The notes: generated by a model from the sequence alone, not told the origin. A stretch of DNA of 64,000 nucleotides from Mycoplasmataceae bacterium (GCA_020024755.1 JAHHTH010000001.1:366830-430829); one strand, 5' to 3'; positions 1 to 10,694 are shown, counted from the stretch's first letter. Program-made: numbers and translations.

Positions 1-1333
1 AATCAGTGAAGTAATCTAATTCATCTTTTAATCCTCAGAAGTCTCCAATACCATCATTATTACCATCTGCAAAACTATATACAGTTAATTGGTACATTAC
101 ATTTGATCTTTTTGCTTTTTTGTTGAATGGAGCTTCTTGTTTAACGTTAGCAGCTTCATCAGTATAGTCTAGGTTAGTTAAGTTATTTTTACGAATTTGT
201 TCTACAAATGAATCATGGCCTCAACTACGGAAACTCTTAAATTCTTTTAATTGCTTGTAGTCTTCTTTAGCATATTCTTCAGCTGGAATTAATCCTTCTT
301 TTTCATCACCTTTTTCAGGAACTGGTTCAACAGTAGTATCGTAGATTGGTTCAGAAGGATCTACTCAATTAGTAGTTTCTTCAGCTGGTTTTTCATCTAG
401 TGGAGGTAAGATATCATCAGATCATTTGATTTTGCCTGCAACTTCTGCAATTTCACCTAAACCAAAAATAGAAGGAATGTTTGGTTCTAATTTTTTAGGG
501 AAGAATCCTTTATTAAACTTAGGTGTACTTGCAAGAGCTTTTTCTCCAACGTGTTCTACAGTTAATGGTAAATATAAATTTGTTAAATTATAGTTGTTAT
601 AGAATGCTCTATTTCCAATAAATAACAAGTTCTTTCGATCAAATCAATCAGCGTTTTTAGTACTACCTAATCCTGAGTTATAGAATGCACCTTGACCAAT
701 TCATTTAACTGAACCACATCCATATAAATCAATCGGATTACCATTAGTGTTGTGCATATTTGATAATGCACCATCAAAAATATATTCGATGTTACTATGT
801 AATCAAATCTTTGGAACTGTTTTGCCACTTACTAGACTATGAGCATAGAAATCGTTAGCTTGTGAACTTACAGGTAGTGATACTGAAGATCCAATACCTT
901 TAACAACAATTTTAGGATCAGGGTCATTAGGATTTGTACTAACAAATTCAGGGAATTCCACTTGAGATCCAAATCATCCACCTGTTACTGCTCCATTGAT
1001 TCCAGTAATAGTAGCATATTTAGTGTCATTACCCTTTTCTGTAAATAATTTAAATTTAATTTCATTATCAAAACTTCCATCATGTTCAATGAAAGTATAT
1101 TCTGGTTCTTCAATATTAATACCATCAACAGTTTCTTTTAAAGCTTGAAGAGCTACTGTTGGGTTAAAATTTTCTTCACCAGAAACAACATCATCAACTG
1201 TAGGAATGTGATGTGTATTATCAGCTACTTGTTCAGTATCTGGAGAACCACAAGAAGCTACAGCTGTAATAGGTACAAGACCTAAAGCAAGGACAGCACC
1301 TAATGTAAAAATTTTCTTAATACTTTTTTTCAT
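1..1333 (-). CDS. Surface lipoprotein: BspA-type leucine-rich repeat joined to GH13 alpha-amylase-like domain (3' end outside window)
   Basis: Starts at the ATG at 1333 (MKKSIKKIF), preceded by a purine-rich GAGAGAG; a TTG further upstream is less likely. Residues 1-28 are a lipoprotein signal ending in the lipobox AVASC (Cys28). About residues 165-290 resemble BspA-type LRR_5 repeats: runs such as YIFDGALSN, WIGQGAFYNSGLG and LLFIGNRAFYNNYNLTNLYL. An acidic, Pro-rich linker follows. From about residue 413 the protein reads MYQLTVYSFADGNNDGIGDF, which is the N-terminal strand and loop of GH13 enzymes (alpha-amylase/alpha-glucosidase; compare YxxxxRSFxDSNGDGIGD). The catalytic part lies beyond the left edge, so activity cannot be judged. 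TGA codons at several points are read as Trp. It is related to the BspA lipoprotein at 57.5-58.6 kb. Expected role: an outer-surface glucan-binding or degrading enzyme (inference). Confidence 0.85.
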
Positions 1334-1692
1334 AATAATAACTCTCTCTACCAACTTTTATTCTATAACTAAAAAATAAAAAAAGTAAGAAAATATAACC
1401 ATTTTTTTGACCTAAAAAAGTGTATAAAATTTTATTATACAACAATAAAATAAAAATAGTTGATTCTACACCAATAAAGTGCCTAAAAACACCATTTTTT
1501 AATAATTTTTAATGGCAAGGTGTCATTTACAATTAAAGTATACATATAAAAAAATATAAGATTTACTCCAAAAATTTTTTAACAAAAAGAACTATATGCA
1601 TAAAACCTGAATATTTTAGTAGTATATTTCGATTTAAAATGAAAACATTGAAATAGATCAATTAATTATGTATTAATACTTTATAAACAATC
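1334..1692. other. Intergenic region with probable promoter of the BspA-GH13 lipoprotein
   Basis: No open frame is supported here. On the minus strand TATAAT lies at 1439-1434, about 100 nt before the lipoprotein ATG, without a convincing -35. The rest is AT-rich with homopolymer A/T runs shorter than 9. Confidence 0.4.
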
Positions 1693-1720
1693 AAAAACCA
1701 CCTATTGCTGGGTGGTTTTT
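1693..1720 (-). terminator. Rho-independent terminator of the 1737-2816 gene
   Basis: AAAAACCACC and GGTGGTTTTT form a 10-bp stem around an 8-nt loop, just past the TAG at 1737-1739. The T-rich arm could act in either direction. Confidence 0.8.
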
Positions 1721-1736
1721 GATTATATCTTAATAA

Positions 1737-2816
1737 CTACTTAAATAGTGGACTGAATAATCCTGAGAATGCTGAACCAACATCTCCTTTTACAAATTCT
1801 TCAAATTGTCAATTAATTGCAAATCCTCATAGGATGAAGAATGAAAGTAATAGTGCAAGTAAAATTGAAATAACTACAGTGAAGCTTAAAATGATACGAT
1901 GAGTTTTAGTTCTTTTTGATGCTAACTCAATTTGTTCATATAATGGTCATAATTTGTGTTTCTTATGAGCATTAAGATCTTTTTGAGGTTGAGCTGGTTG
2001 AGTAGCAACTGGTTGAGCTGGTTGAGCTGGTGCGACTGCTGGAGCAACTTGTTGTTGAGGCATAGGTTGCATCATAGGAGCAGCTTGAGGTGCCATCATA
2101 GGTGCTGGAGCAACTTGAGCTGGAGCTGGTTGAACAGCTGGTCTTTGCATCATTTGACCTGCATTAGCATTACCTTGAATAGGTGCTTGAGCTGGAGCTG
2201 GTCTTTGCATCATTTGTTGAGGTTGTTGTTCAGCCCTAATAACTCTATCTTGTCTTTGTTCTAAAGTACTAGTGATATTCACTTGTCTAGCCGGAGCATT
2301 ATGTTCCTTGAAAATAATCCCCGGACTAGAAAAAGATTGTTGTTCTTGAGAAATAGCACGTTCTTGTGATCTTCCCATTACTCTGTCACGTTGTTGGGCG
2401 GGAGTACCTTCACTATCAGATGTAATTATATTAAAATTACCTTTTGGGATGTAGTGGTTTTTGAATGTTTTATCTTTTTGATATCTAAATTCAATATCTA
2501 CAGTGTTTTCACTTGTTTTTGCAATTGCAATTTTTCTCTTACCAGAGTCAACAATGGACTTAGCTTTTAAAAGTTCATCTCTTCTGGCTTGAAGAATATC
2601 TTTATATGATTGTGTACCATTAAGGTCTTCATATAATTCACCAAGTGGTGTATCTTTATATTTGTCAATAGCTGCTTTTGTTCTTTTATCTTCTTCAGTG
2701 TTATTAGGTTTTTTAGTAGCAACCTTTTTAACAACTGCAGGTTTAGTTGTTTGTTTACTATCCATATTTTTTTTATCCTTATCAGTTTTGCTGATAGGTT
2801 TTTTGCTATCTGACAT
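1737..2816 (-). CDS. Lys/Gln/Pro/Ala-rich protein with one C-terminal membrane helix
   Basis: 359 aa. Residues 1-60 are Lys/Thr-rich (about ten Lys in the first 25); about 60-180 are mixed and charged. About 190-285 are a low-complexity stretch rich in Gln, Pro, Ala and Met, with repeated QMMQRPAPAQ-like and APMM units. The chain crosses a TGA read as Trp at 1947 and ends in one hydrophobic helix (TVVISILLALLLSFFILWGFAI) followed by about 30 residues. There is no signal peptide, so the bulk is probably cytoplasmic and tail-anchored (inference). The gene lies 65 nt downstream of another C-terminally anchored protein (2882-3619) on the same strand and probably shares its transcript. Such Pro/Gln-rich proteins occur in mycoplasma cytoskeletal or attachment structures, but I recognise no family. 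Confidence 0.75.
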
Positions 2817-2881
2817 TTTACACCTCCCGTATTGGTGAATTAATATGCAACGATATTAATTATTTTAAGAATTATGGTTAA

Positions 2882-3619
2882 TTAGAAACTGAATGTTCAA
2901 GAAGTAATGATTCCTAAAGCTAGAATAACAATTACAGCAATTAATAAAATTCCTAATGTAATTGAGATTGCCGCAAAAGCTTTTGGGTTTCCTTCAGCTA
3001 CATCTTTAGTTTCAGTTTTCTTAGGTTCAGCTTTTTTAGGATCTTCCTTTTTAACTAAAACTGGTTTAGCTTCTTCTTTTTTAACTGGAGCAACTACTGG
3101 TTTTACAGGTTGTTTTTTAGCTTCTAGTTTAATTGGTTTTTTAACTCAACAGAAATAACATAAATGACATCCATTTTCTAGTAATACTGTTTCAAAGTTG
3201 TCGTCATCTTTACAAGCATCACAAACGATTTGTTTTTCATTCATTCCTGAATATTTGTGTCAATCACTCTTTCTTTGTTCATAGTCATATTTTTCATAAA
3301 CTGACATTGGAACAATTGTGTGCTTCTTCATGTTTTTCTTGTTAGCACCTTCAAGTTTTGGTGCTGGAGTAGCAGCTGGTTTAGTTTCTACTTTTTTAGG
3401 AGCAGACTTCTTAGCTGCTGGTTTTTTAGCAGCTGGTTTTTTCTTAGCTGGAGCTGGTTTTTTAGCTGGTGCAGCTTTTTTAGCTTCTTCTTTTTTCATT
3501 TCTGCTTCTTTGAATTCATAAAGAGAAAGAGTTTTTTCGTATTCGTTTAACTTAGCTTTTTCTTTTTTGATTTCTTGCATAAGCATTTCTTTTTTCTTAA
3601 GTAGTTCTTTCTTATCCAT
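2882..3619 (-). CDS. Coiled-coil, Lys/Ala/Pro-rich protein with C4 zinc ribbon and C-terminal membrane helix
   Basis: 245 aa, start ATG 3619 with a good SD (AAGGAGTCC on the coding strand). Residues 1-40 are a heptad-like coiled coil rich in Lys and Glu; 40-90 are KPAAKK-type low complexity. About 123-150 contain CDAC and CYFC spaced 20 residues apart, a C4 zinc-ribbon pattern. A second basic Pro/Lys segment leads into a single C-terminal helix (AAISITLGILLIAVIVILAL). A TGA at 3260-3262 is read as Trp, so a frame stopping there would miss the zinc ribbon and anchor. It is probably cytoplasmic and anchored by its C-terminus, like its downstream neighbour. Function not recognised; the ribbon could bind metal, nucleic acid or protein. 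Confidence 0.8.
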
Positions 3620-3722
3620 AATTGGACTCCTTATCGTTTCTAAACAATATAATATATCACATTAATTATACAATATAAGCTATATAATTTATTACTTTTT
3701 ATGTTGCTAATTTGCTAAAATG

Positions 3723-5444
3723 CTATTTTTTTGATGAAATTTGTTCCAAAATCATCTTTTCAAAGTCTTTTAAACTAACCTTTGTAGAGTCTTCGCTACC
3801 ATACTTTCTAAATGAAACATCCTTAGCTTTAACTTCATCATCCCCAACAATCACTTGGTAAGGTATCTTAGACATTTGTGCTTCTCTAATCTTCTTTGAC
3901 ATTCTTTCTTCACGGTTATCTACTTGTACTCTAATTTTTAATGTTCTTAGTTTTTTAGCTAAATCTTGAGCATAACTATCATGTAAATCATTATTAACTG
4001 GAATGATAACAACTTGGAATGGTGCTAATCATAAAGGAAGTACCCCTTTAGTTTGTTCAAGGATAATTGATAATAATCTTTCATAAGTACCAATGATACC
4101 TAAGTGGATCATTACAGCTCTTTGTTCTTCATTATTAGCATCTTTATAAGTAATATCAAATTTTTCTGGTAGCAAGAAGTCTAATTGAATAGTAGACATT
4201 GTAATAATTCTTCCTAATGTAGTTTTTACTTGGAAGTCAATCTTTGGACCATAGAAAGCAGCTTCACCTATTTTTTCAACATATTTAATGCCAGAATTTT
4301 TTAAAGCTTTTCTTAAACCATCTTCGGCAGCTTTTCACATTTCTGGGTCATCATGGAATTTTTCTTTGTCTTCTGGATCATGTAGCGATAAATCCACTTG
4401 GAAGATACTACTACCTAAACCTTCATGAGCTTCCTTAATGATGTCATAACAATTTTTAATTTCTTGTTCAATTTGTTCTGGTGTACAGAAGATGTGAGTG
4501 TCTTCAAGAGTCATTTCTCTAACTCTTTCAAAACCTGTTAAACCACCTGATGATTCATATCTATGTAGCATAGATTCTTCACAAAGTCTTACTGGAAGTT
4601 GTCTATATGATCATGGTTTTCTTTTATAAATCAAAATGTGGTGAGGACATGTCATTGGTCTTAAAACTAAGTCATCATTATCAACATTTATTTCCTTGAA
4701 CATGTTTTCACGGTAGTGGAATCAGTGTCCTGATGTTTTATATAATTCAGTAGAAGCTAGAACTGGTGAACATACAGATTCAAAACCATATTTGAATTCA
4801 AGATCACCTAAGAAGTTTCTAATTTCTTTTCTAATAACTGTTCCATTTGGTAATCAAATAGGTAAACCCGCTCCAACAGTATTGTTAAAAGTAAATAATT
4901 CTAAATTCTTACCAATAGTTCTGTGGTCTCTTTCAATTCTGTCATTATATTCTGTAATGTATTGTTCAAGTTCTTCCTTAGTAGAGAATGCTACACCACG
5001 AATTCTGGTAAGTTGTTCATTCTTTTCATCACCTAGTCAGTATGAACCACCCACTGCCATAATCTTGAATTGTTTAATAGTATTTGTATTATCAAAATCT
5101 AATTTAGAACATACTGACATATACTTAGCAAATTTGATTTGTTCTAAACCTGATTCGCTATCTACATAATATCTTATATACTTGTTATCACTAAAAGTTT
5201 GGGTTAATTCGGTTTTAGACATTTTAACAAATTCAACTTTGTTAGCACCAGTAGTTAACTTCGCTACCATCTTTTGAATTTTTTCAAAGTCTTTTGTAGA
5301 AATACTGTCATTGAAGAAGTTAATATCTACGTAGAATCCATCTTCATCAACTTGTGGAATTGATGCAGAACATTCGTAATTTTGTTTTAATGCTGCACAT
5401 AAAACATGTCCAGCAAGTAAGTTTAATGATTTATTGATTTCCAT
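3723..5444 (-). CDS. thrS: Threonyl-tRNA synthetase, no TGS domain, eroded editing site
   Basis: 573 aa (E. coli-type enzymes are about 640). It charges tRNA-Thr in the cytoplasm. The class II core is intact: motif 2 region, the zinc-binding Cys in RPMTCPHH, the HIFCT segment, AFYGPKIDF, and the QLDF/MIHLGIIGTYERL motif 3 region. The C-terminal anticodon-binding domain runs from about residue 470. The N-terminus starts directly in the editing (SAD) domain: there is no TGS domain. In the editing domain the expected HxxxH appears as LLAGH (first His lost) and the expected CxxxH as CSKLD (His lost), so post-transfer editing is probably absent (inference). Start at ATG 5444 is supported by an AGAGAGGG SD. 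Monocistronic, facing degV. Confidence 0.95.
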
Positions 5445-5649
5445 TTTAACCCTCTCTTAATACGTATATAATTATATACTTGTTTATATATTATTAAATA
5501 TAGGAAATTATGAATGTGTTGAAATAATCCTAATATTTAGTGAACTGAAGATAACCTTTGATTGGAAAATTTGTCTAAGTTCTGTGTTGATACTAGCTAA
5601 TAATTACGTGAGTTATCGCTTTAATTTATTGCTAATGCTAAATTCCTAT

Positions 5650-5679
5650 TTAACAAAATTATCAATTAAAGTCTATAAT
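5650..5679 (+). promoter_or_regulatory. Probable leaderless promoter of degV
   Basis: TTAACA at 5650-5655 and TATAAT at 5674-5679 are separated by 18 nt. The -10 ends only 6 nt before the ATG at 5686 and there is no SD, so transcription would begin at or next to the start codon. Confidence 0.6.
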
Positions 5680-5685
5680 TAAAGT

Positions 5686-6579
5686 ATGAAATTGATAGGT
5701 ATTTTAATTGATTCAACAGCTACATTGGATCTTAATCTAATAAAAAAACATAATATTAGAGTATTGCATAATTCAGTTAACGATGATGACGGCAATATAA
5801 TTGTAGATAAGTGTACTGATGAACAAAAAAGTCAATTGTGTGACCTTGTAGTTAAAGAAAAAAGAGCTATTAGAACAAGTTCAGTCAATAGTCAATTAAT
5901 TGAAGATGAATTCCAAAGTATGCTAAAAGAATATGAAAAAATCATCTATCTATCATTAGCACCATCATTTAGTGGGCAATATAATAATGCTTTAGCAGCA
6001 AAAACAAATATTGGATCAAATAATATCATTGTTTTACACTCATGTTCTATTGCAGTTCAAACTGAAATAGTACTTAATTGATTGTTAGAACATATCAAGC
6101 AAACTAAAAACTTAGATCAAGACTCAATGCAAGCGCATATTAATGAAATGGATAAGCATATCACTACAATGTTTACATCTTGCACATTCGATGGAATGAT
6201 GGTTACTGGTAGAATCCCAGCTGCAGTTGCAAAATTATTAAAATTAGCTAAGATGTTTCCTATCATTCAAGCAGAAGAAACAAATAAAAAAGAAAGATTA
6301 TATAGAAAATGAACTGAAGCTATTCCTAATGTTTTAGATGCAGTTGATAAAAGATTTAATAAAGCACCTAGAGGAAAAGATATTAAGGAATTATATCTAT
6401 GTCATTCCTTATGTTCACCCGAAAGAGTTGAAGAACTTAAAGAAGAAATGTCAAAACATTTTGAATATGACAAAAATAAGATTTTAGTTAGGGTAACTCC
6501 ACTAGCAGTGCTTGCTACAACTCTTAAAGATTCATTTGGGTTTGCAATTTATACAGCAGATGATATTGTTAAAAAATAA
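5686..6579 (+). CDS. DegV/FakB-family fatty-acid-binding protein
   Basis: 297 aa, the usual DegV length. DegV proteins bind a single fatty acid and, as FakB, present it to the FakA kinase for phospholipid synthesis in Firmicutes. Seen here: the N-terminal strand GILIDSTATLD, the TSSVNSQ segment with the conserved TS, the LSLAPSFSGQYNNA motif that contacts the lipid carboxylate, and a C-terminal LCHSLCSPERVEEL segment with a late GFAIYT. TGA codons are read as Trp at about 6079 and 6310. No SD is visible; the promoter at 5650-5679 suggests a leaderless mRNA. No FakA is in the window, so its partner is elsewhere. It is one of a few plus-strand genes in this minus-strand block. Confidence 0.9.
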
Positions 6580-6591
6580 AATTATAAAGGC

Positions 6592-6624
6592 AATTCCTTT
6601 TAGAAGCAAAATCTAAAAGGAATT
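6592..6624. terminator. Bidirectional terminator between degV and recR
   Basis: A 13-bp perfect stem (AATTCCTTTTAGA / TCTAAAAGGAATT) with a 7-nt loop is followed by TTTTATTATT. It sits between convergent genes. Confidence 0.9.
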
Positions 6625-6631
6625 TTTATTA

Positions 6632-7222
6632 TTATGATATTTTTTTCTTATTAACAAAAGATTGTTTGATAGTTTCATCATCTATGAAATCTATACTAGC
6701 ATTAAGAGGGATACCAAATCCTAAACGGTAGATGGGTATTCCAAACTCTAATAAACTATTTTTAATATATTCAGCTATTACCTCTCCATAAATTGAAAAA
6801 GCAGTTGCTATTACTATTTCTTTGATCCCTAATGTCTTAATTTGGTTCTTTAGTTTAGTTAAATCAAAATTTGTAAAATCTAAATTTTTATTTGGATTGA
6901 TCATTAAAATATGATAGTATCCTCTAAACATACGAGATTCTTCAATTCTTTGTTGATCTTCTAAATTTGCTACTATACATAAAACATTTTCTCTTGTTTG
7001 TGAACTACATAACTCACATTTATTACCCATTGCAATTGCATTACAATATTCACAAGCAGATAATTTATTAGTAGCTTCTTGCAATCTTGAAATGAAGTCT
7101 TGTTTGTATTTTAAGTCTTGAGCAAGAAAAAAGTTCGCAATTTTATTTGCGCCCTTTGTTCCTATATTTGGTAATGATTTGAAAGCATCAACTAAAAAAA
7201 TGAATTCTTTAGGATTCTTCAT
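6632..7222 (-). CDS. recR: Recombination protein RecR
   Basis: 196 aa, typical length. RecR works with RecO in loading RecA at gaps. Seen: N-terminal helix-hairpin-helix (LPNIGTKGANKIANFFL), the C4 zinc finger CEYC...CELC at about residues 58-73, and a Toprim-like domain (ENVLCIVANLEDQQRIE) ending in YRLGFGIPLNASIDFIDDET. I chose the ATG at 7222 (MKNPKEF): it lies 10 nt after the ybaB stop, while an upstream ATG at 7264 would overlap ybaB heavily. It is the last gene of the FNT-dnaX-ybaB-recR run, a conserved Firmicute order. Confidence 0.95.
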   Translation of the reverse strand: MKNPKEFIFLVDAFKSLPNIGTKGANKIANFFLAQDLKYKQDFISRLQEATNKLSACEYCNAIAMGNKCELCSSQTRENVLCIVANLEDQQRIEESRMFRGYYHILMINPNKNLDFTNFDLTKLKNQIKTLGIKEIVIATAFSIYGEVIAEYIKNSLLEFGIPIYRLGFGIPLNASIDFIDDETIKQSFVNKKKIS

Positions 7223-7232
7223 ATTTAAATTC

Positions 7233-7538
7233 TTAGAATAATCCTTGAGCTGCAGGTCCAGCAATTCTATTTGTAATTTCAGTTTTTCCTTTAATTACTG
7301 CATTGATAGCGTTGTTTACACATTGAGTAATTACATCTGATAATGTATCAGTATCAATTGCATCAATAATTGATTTATCTTCAACATTGATTGATTTAAT
7401 TTGTAAACTTCCATAAATATCAATTGAAACTAAACCCTTGTAATCAAAGTGAAATAATTTAGCATCATATTCACTCATAGATTTTTCTAATTGCTTTTGC
7501 ATTTGTTGAGCTTGTTCCATTAATTTCTTCATATCCAT
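7233..7538 (-). CDS. ybaB: YbaB/EbfC nucleoid-associated protein
   Basis: 101 aa. A small DNA-binding homodimer of the nucleoid, typically encoded between dnaX and recR, exactly as here. Seen: N-terminal helix with MKKLMEQAQQMQKQLE, a central beta region, and the C-terminal helix with DVITQCVNNAINAV. It begins 2 nt after the dnaX stop and ends 10 nt before recR, implying translational coupling. Confidence 0.93.
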   Translation of the reverse strand: MDMKKLMEQAQQMQKQLEKSMSEYDAKLFHFDYKGLVSIDIYGSLQIKSINVEDKSIIDAIDTDTLSDVITQCVNNAINAVIKGKTEITNRIAGPAAQGLF

Positions 7539-7540
7539 AA

Positions 7541-9529
7541 TTAATTTTCTCCTTCGTCATCGTTTAAGATATCTAATAATTTGGTTTTAATAGTATCTTC
7601 ACTTCTTTCTAATATTTTAACATCTTTAATATCTTTTTCTTGAATTTTATTATACTCATGTTTTAGCTCTTTAGCTGTATCCATATCTACACCTAAGATA
7701 ACCTTATATGATTTGAAATATTTTTTGATAAATTCTTGTAAATCTTTATCTTGAGCAATTTCATTAAAACGGAGTGCTTCATTTTTAGATTTAAATAATA
7801 ACACACTACCATTAGGAGAAGATAATAAGAAGTTATCTGCAAGCAAAAATTTATTAATAGCACCATTTGGGTGGCTTCCTAAGATCTTAATTTTTTCTAA
7901 TATGTTATTACAATTAGCATTAATATCTTTTTCTCTATTGTGTACTATTGCAAAGAAGTTAGATTTGAATTCTTCGTCATAATCATTAATAACTTTTTTA
8001 ATATATGGTTCTTGTTTTTCAGTTACATTTACTTGGTTTTCCCTAACAGGTGCGTTAATCTTTTGAGTTGGTACCACTGTTTGATTAGATGTACCCATTA
8101 GTTCTTCTAAAGATTGTCCTTCTGGTTCATCCTTTAAAGGTTTAGTTTGTTCTTTGTCAAAACTTATTTCTTTGGTTTTAAATGGTGTTTTACCAGTTGG
8201 AAGCTTTGGAGCATTAGTTTCTTCAATAATATCTTCTAAACTAAATTGTTGAGTCTTATTTGAAACATTAGAAGGAGAAGATACAATTTGTTGTTTTAAT
8301 TGATTCGATCAAATATTAGTTGTACCTGTTGAAGGTTGGACTTGCGGTTGAACTGTTTCTTCTTTTTTAGGTTTAGGTTTAGCTGCTGGAGTTGAAGCGT
8401 TAGACTTTGATGTTGGAGTTGATGCTTGTTGAGGTTGAGCAACAGTTTTAGTTGCAGCACACTTTAAAGCATTAACTAAACATATTTCCATTACCAATTT
8501 AGGATTTGAAGCAAACTTGATTTTTTGAAGTGCTTCATTAAAAAGATTAACCAATTCAAGTAACTTAGCTTGATTTGAAAAATGAACATTGTCTATATTA
8601 TTTTGATTACAGATTGTTAGATTCTTAGCATTACTTGTTCTTAGATAAATTAACTTATCCATTAAGATATCTAGAATATCAGAACATAAGATACTAAAGT
8701 TAATACCACTATTATAAAATTGATCGATAGTATCTACTATTTGATTAGCTTCATTGTTAAAAATTGAGTTTATCAAATTGATCTTAGTGTCTATGTTTAC
8801 AATACCAAATAATTGGTTGATTGATTCATCTGTAACTTTATTACCATCAAAACTAGATAATTGATCTAAGATACTAAGAGCATCTCTGGCAGCACCATCA
8901 GCTAACTTAGCAATATTATTAACTGCAGTATCTGAAATAGTAATATTTTCTTTTTTAGATATTTCTTTTATTAATTTTTCAAGAGCACTTACTGGAATTT
9001 TATGAAAATCATATCTTTGACATCTACTTATAATAGTTGGAGGAATCTTATGATATTCAGTTGTAGCAAAAATAAATACAACCCATTCAGGTGGTTCTTC
9101 CACTGTTTTTAATAGTGCATTTCATGATGCAGGTGTTAACATATGCGCTTCATCAATGATAATCACTTTTTTCTTCATTTCATTTGGCAAGTAATTAACT
9201 GACTCAATAATTACTCTTGCATCATCTACACCATTGTTACTAGCAGCATCTATTTCTAAAATATCTGTTGAAGTGTTATTGTTTATAGCTTGACATTTAG
9301 CACATTGATTACATGGATTATACCCGTTTGGTTGTTCACAATTGATTGCCTTAGCAAAAATTTTAGCTAAGGAAGTTTTTCCGGATCCTTTGTTTCCTGC
9401 AAAAATATAAGAATGAGAAATAGCATTGTTTTTAACAGCATTAGCAATTGTCTTAGTAACGACTTCTTGCCCATACATATCATCAAATGTTTGCGGTCTA
9501 TATTTTCTATATAGTGCCTTTCTTTCCAT
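7541..9529 (-). CDS. dnaX: DNA polymerase III subunit gamma/tau
   Basis: 662 aa. Clamp-loader ATPase of the replisome. Seen: RKYRPQTFDD near the N-terminus, Walker A GNKGSGKTS at about 45-53, the C4 zinc module (CEQPNGYNPCNQCAKC) at about 62-77, Walker B IIIDEAHML, sensor 1 and the SRCQRYDFHK arginine-finger region. A long Pro/Gln/Thr-rich linker (about 380-490) and a tau C-terminal domain follow. Two in-frame TGA codons (9122-9124 and 8309-8311) are read as Trp. I prefer ATG 9529 (MERKALY) to ATG 9538, because the AGGAAAGG SD abuts 9538 but is about 9 nt from 9529. The start overlaps the upstream channel gene by 23 nt. No slippery A-run for a gamma frameshift was obvious. Confidence 0.95.
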
Positions 9530-10592
9530 TTTTCTCATCCTTTCCTACAAAACATTGATGACATATTTCACTATCATCAATTCAAGTTAGTAATTTGTTT
9601 TTGTGTTTATGACAGCAAGAACATTTACTATTAGATTTTACTTGCTTTGCAGATTTATTTCAAATATCTTTTCTTTCTTGATAAGAAAGGTTTTCAAAAC
9701 TTGTTATAGCCTCATTATCAATATTGATTATTTGATTTTCGATTTGTTCATTATTTTTTACATATGAACTAGCTCACATATAAACTGAAGACATAATAGC
9801 TCCACCAATTCAGTTGCCTACCATTGTAGGGATAATATTAATGTAGAATATCTTACCAGCCTCTGCACCACTAAATGTTGCCATAGCTCCATGGCTATAA
9901 ATACTTAATAGTCCCGCTTGGCTAAAAACATACATATTAGCTACAACATGTTGGTATCCAGAAACTACAAAGACAACTAGAATCAAATATATAATTGAAG
10001 CACCAACACCTTTTTTACTAGTGATAATGCTTATCATAGTACAAGCAACGATAAGGATGTTACATAAAATACCACTTAACATATTGTTTCATCAATCGTG
10101 ATTGTGAGAAGCACTAATCTTTTGTTTTGCTATTTCAATTACTCTATATGCTCTATCATGATCAACTACACTCGATGTACCAAATAGTCCTGCACCTCAA
10201 ACTACTAGTGCAATTAATAAACATCCTATTCAGTTACCAATAAATGTAATCGCAAGGTCTACAAAGTAATGTTTTCACTTCTTTTCTTTGTAGACAATAG
10301 ATATTAATCCCATACAATTTGAAGTAAATAAGTTACCACCTAAATATATGCATAGCAATAAACCTACTGGAAATAATAATGAACCTACAATAGAAAGTAT
10401 CTTGCTAATTTCACTAGATACTCCTGTGGTAGTAGCAATCATTAATGTACCAACATATCCTATACCAATAAATACTCCACCTAAGATAGCGAATATCAAT
10501 TTCTTAAATCAGACATATTCTAATTTAGCTCTGGCATATTCTTCATACTGTACAAATAATTCTTTTTTCAGTTTAAAATGTTTTAGGTTCAT
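9507..10592 (-). CDS. Formate/nitrite transporter (FNT) family channel with C-terminal zinc-ribbon tail
   Basis: 361 aa; FNT channels are usually about 260-290 aa. These are pentameric channels for formate, nitrite, lactate or hydrosulfide. Seen: about six hydrophobic helices, beginning with AILGGVFIGIGYVGTLM after a 30-residue cytoplasmic leader, GGNLFTSNCMG, the FIGNWIGCLL and MVGNWIGGAIM half-repeats, and a central VSGYQHVVANMY. Helices end near residue 275. The remaining 85 residues are cytoplasmic, with CSCC and CHQC about 20 residues apart, a zinc-ribbon pattern unusual for FNT. The last 23 nt overlap dnaX. A TATAAT at 10616-10611 and an AGGA SD precede the ATG. Substrate cannot be read from sequence; lactate or formate export would suit the fermentative genes here. 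Confidence 0.85.
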
Positions 10593-10610
10593 AGCAATTC
10601 CTATTTAACT

Positions 10611-10616
10611 ATTATA
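10611..10616 (-). promoter_or_regulatory. -10 box of the FNT-dnaX-ybaB-recR transcript
   Basis: TATAAT on the minus strand, 18 nt before the FNT ATG; no strong -35 seen. Confidence 0.45.
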
Positions 10617-10694
10617 TATATTACTATTAAATAAGAAAAAAATATGTAGAAAATTTCATAGCACTAGTTACTGTAAAAGTTTGTTGAATTTACA

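Noticed and set aside
2907..3158. Plus-strand 83-codon frame
   Set aside because: Opposes the C-terminal part of the 245-aa protein, whose frame is supported by the zinc ribbon and membrane helix.
3318..3550. Two plus-strand frames opposite the zinc-ribbon protein gene
   Set aside because: Composition (Phe/Ser/Ala runs) is the antisense image of Lys/Ala/Pro codons; no SD.
6079..6312. Reading degV, thrS, relA and others as broken genes at TGA codons
   Set aside because: Conserved motifs continue in frame past each TGA, at positions where Trp is plausible; genetic code 4 explains all of them.
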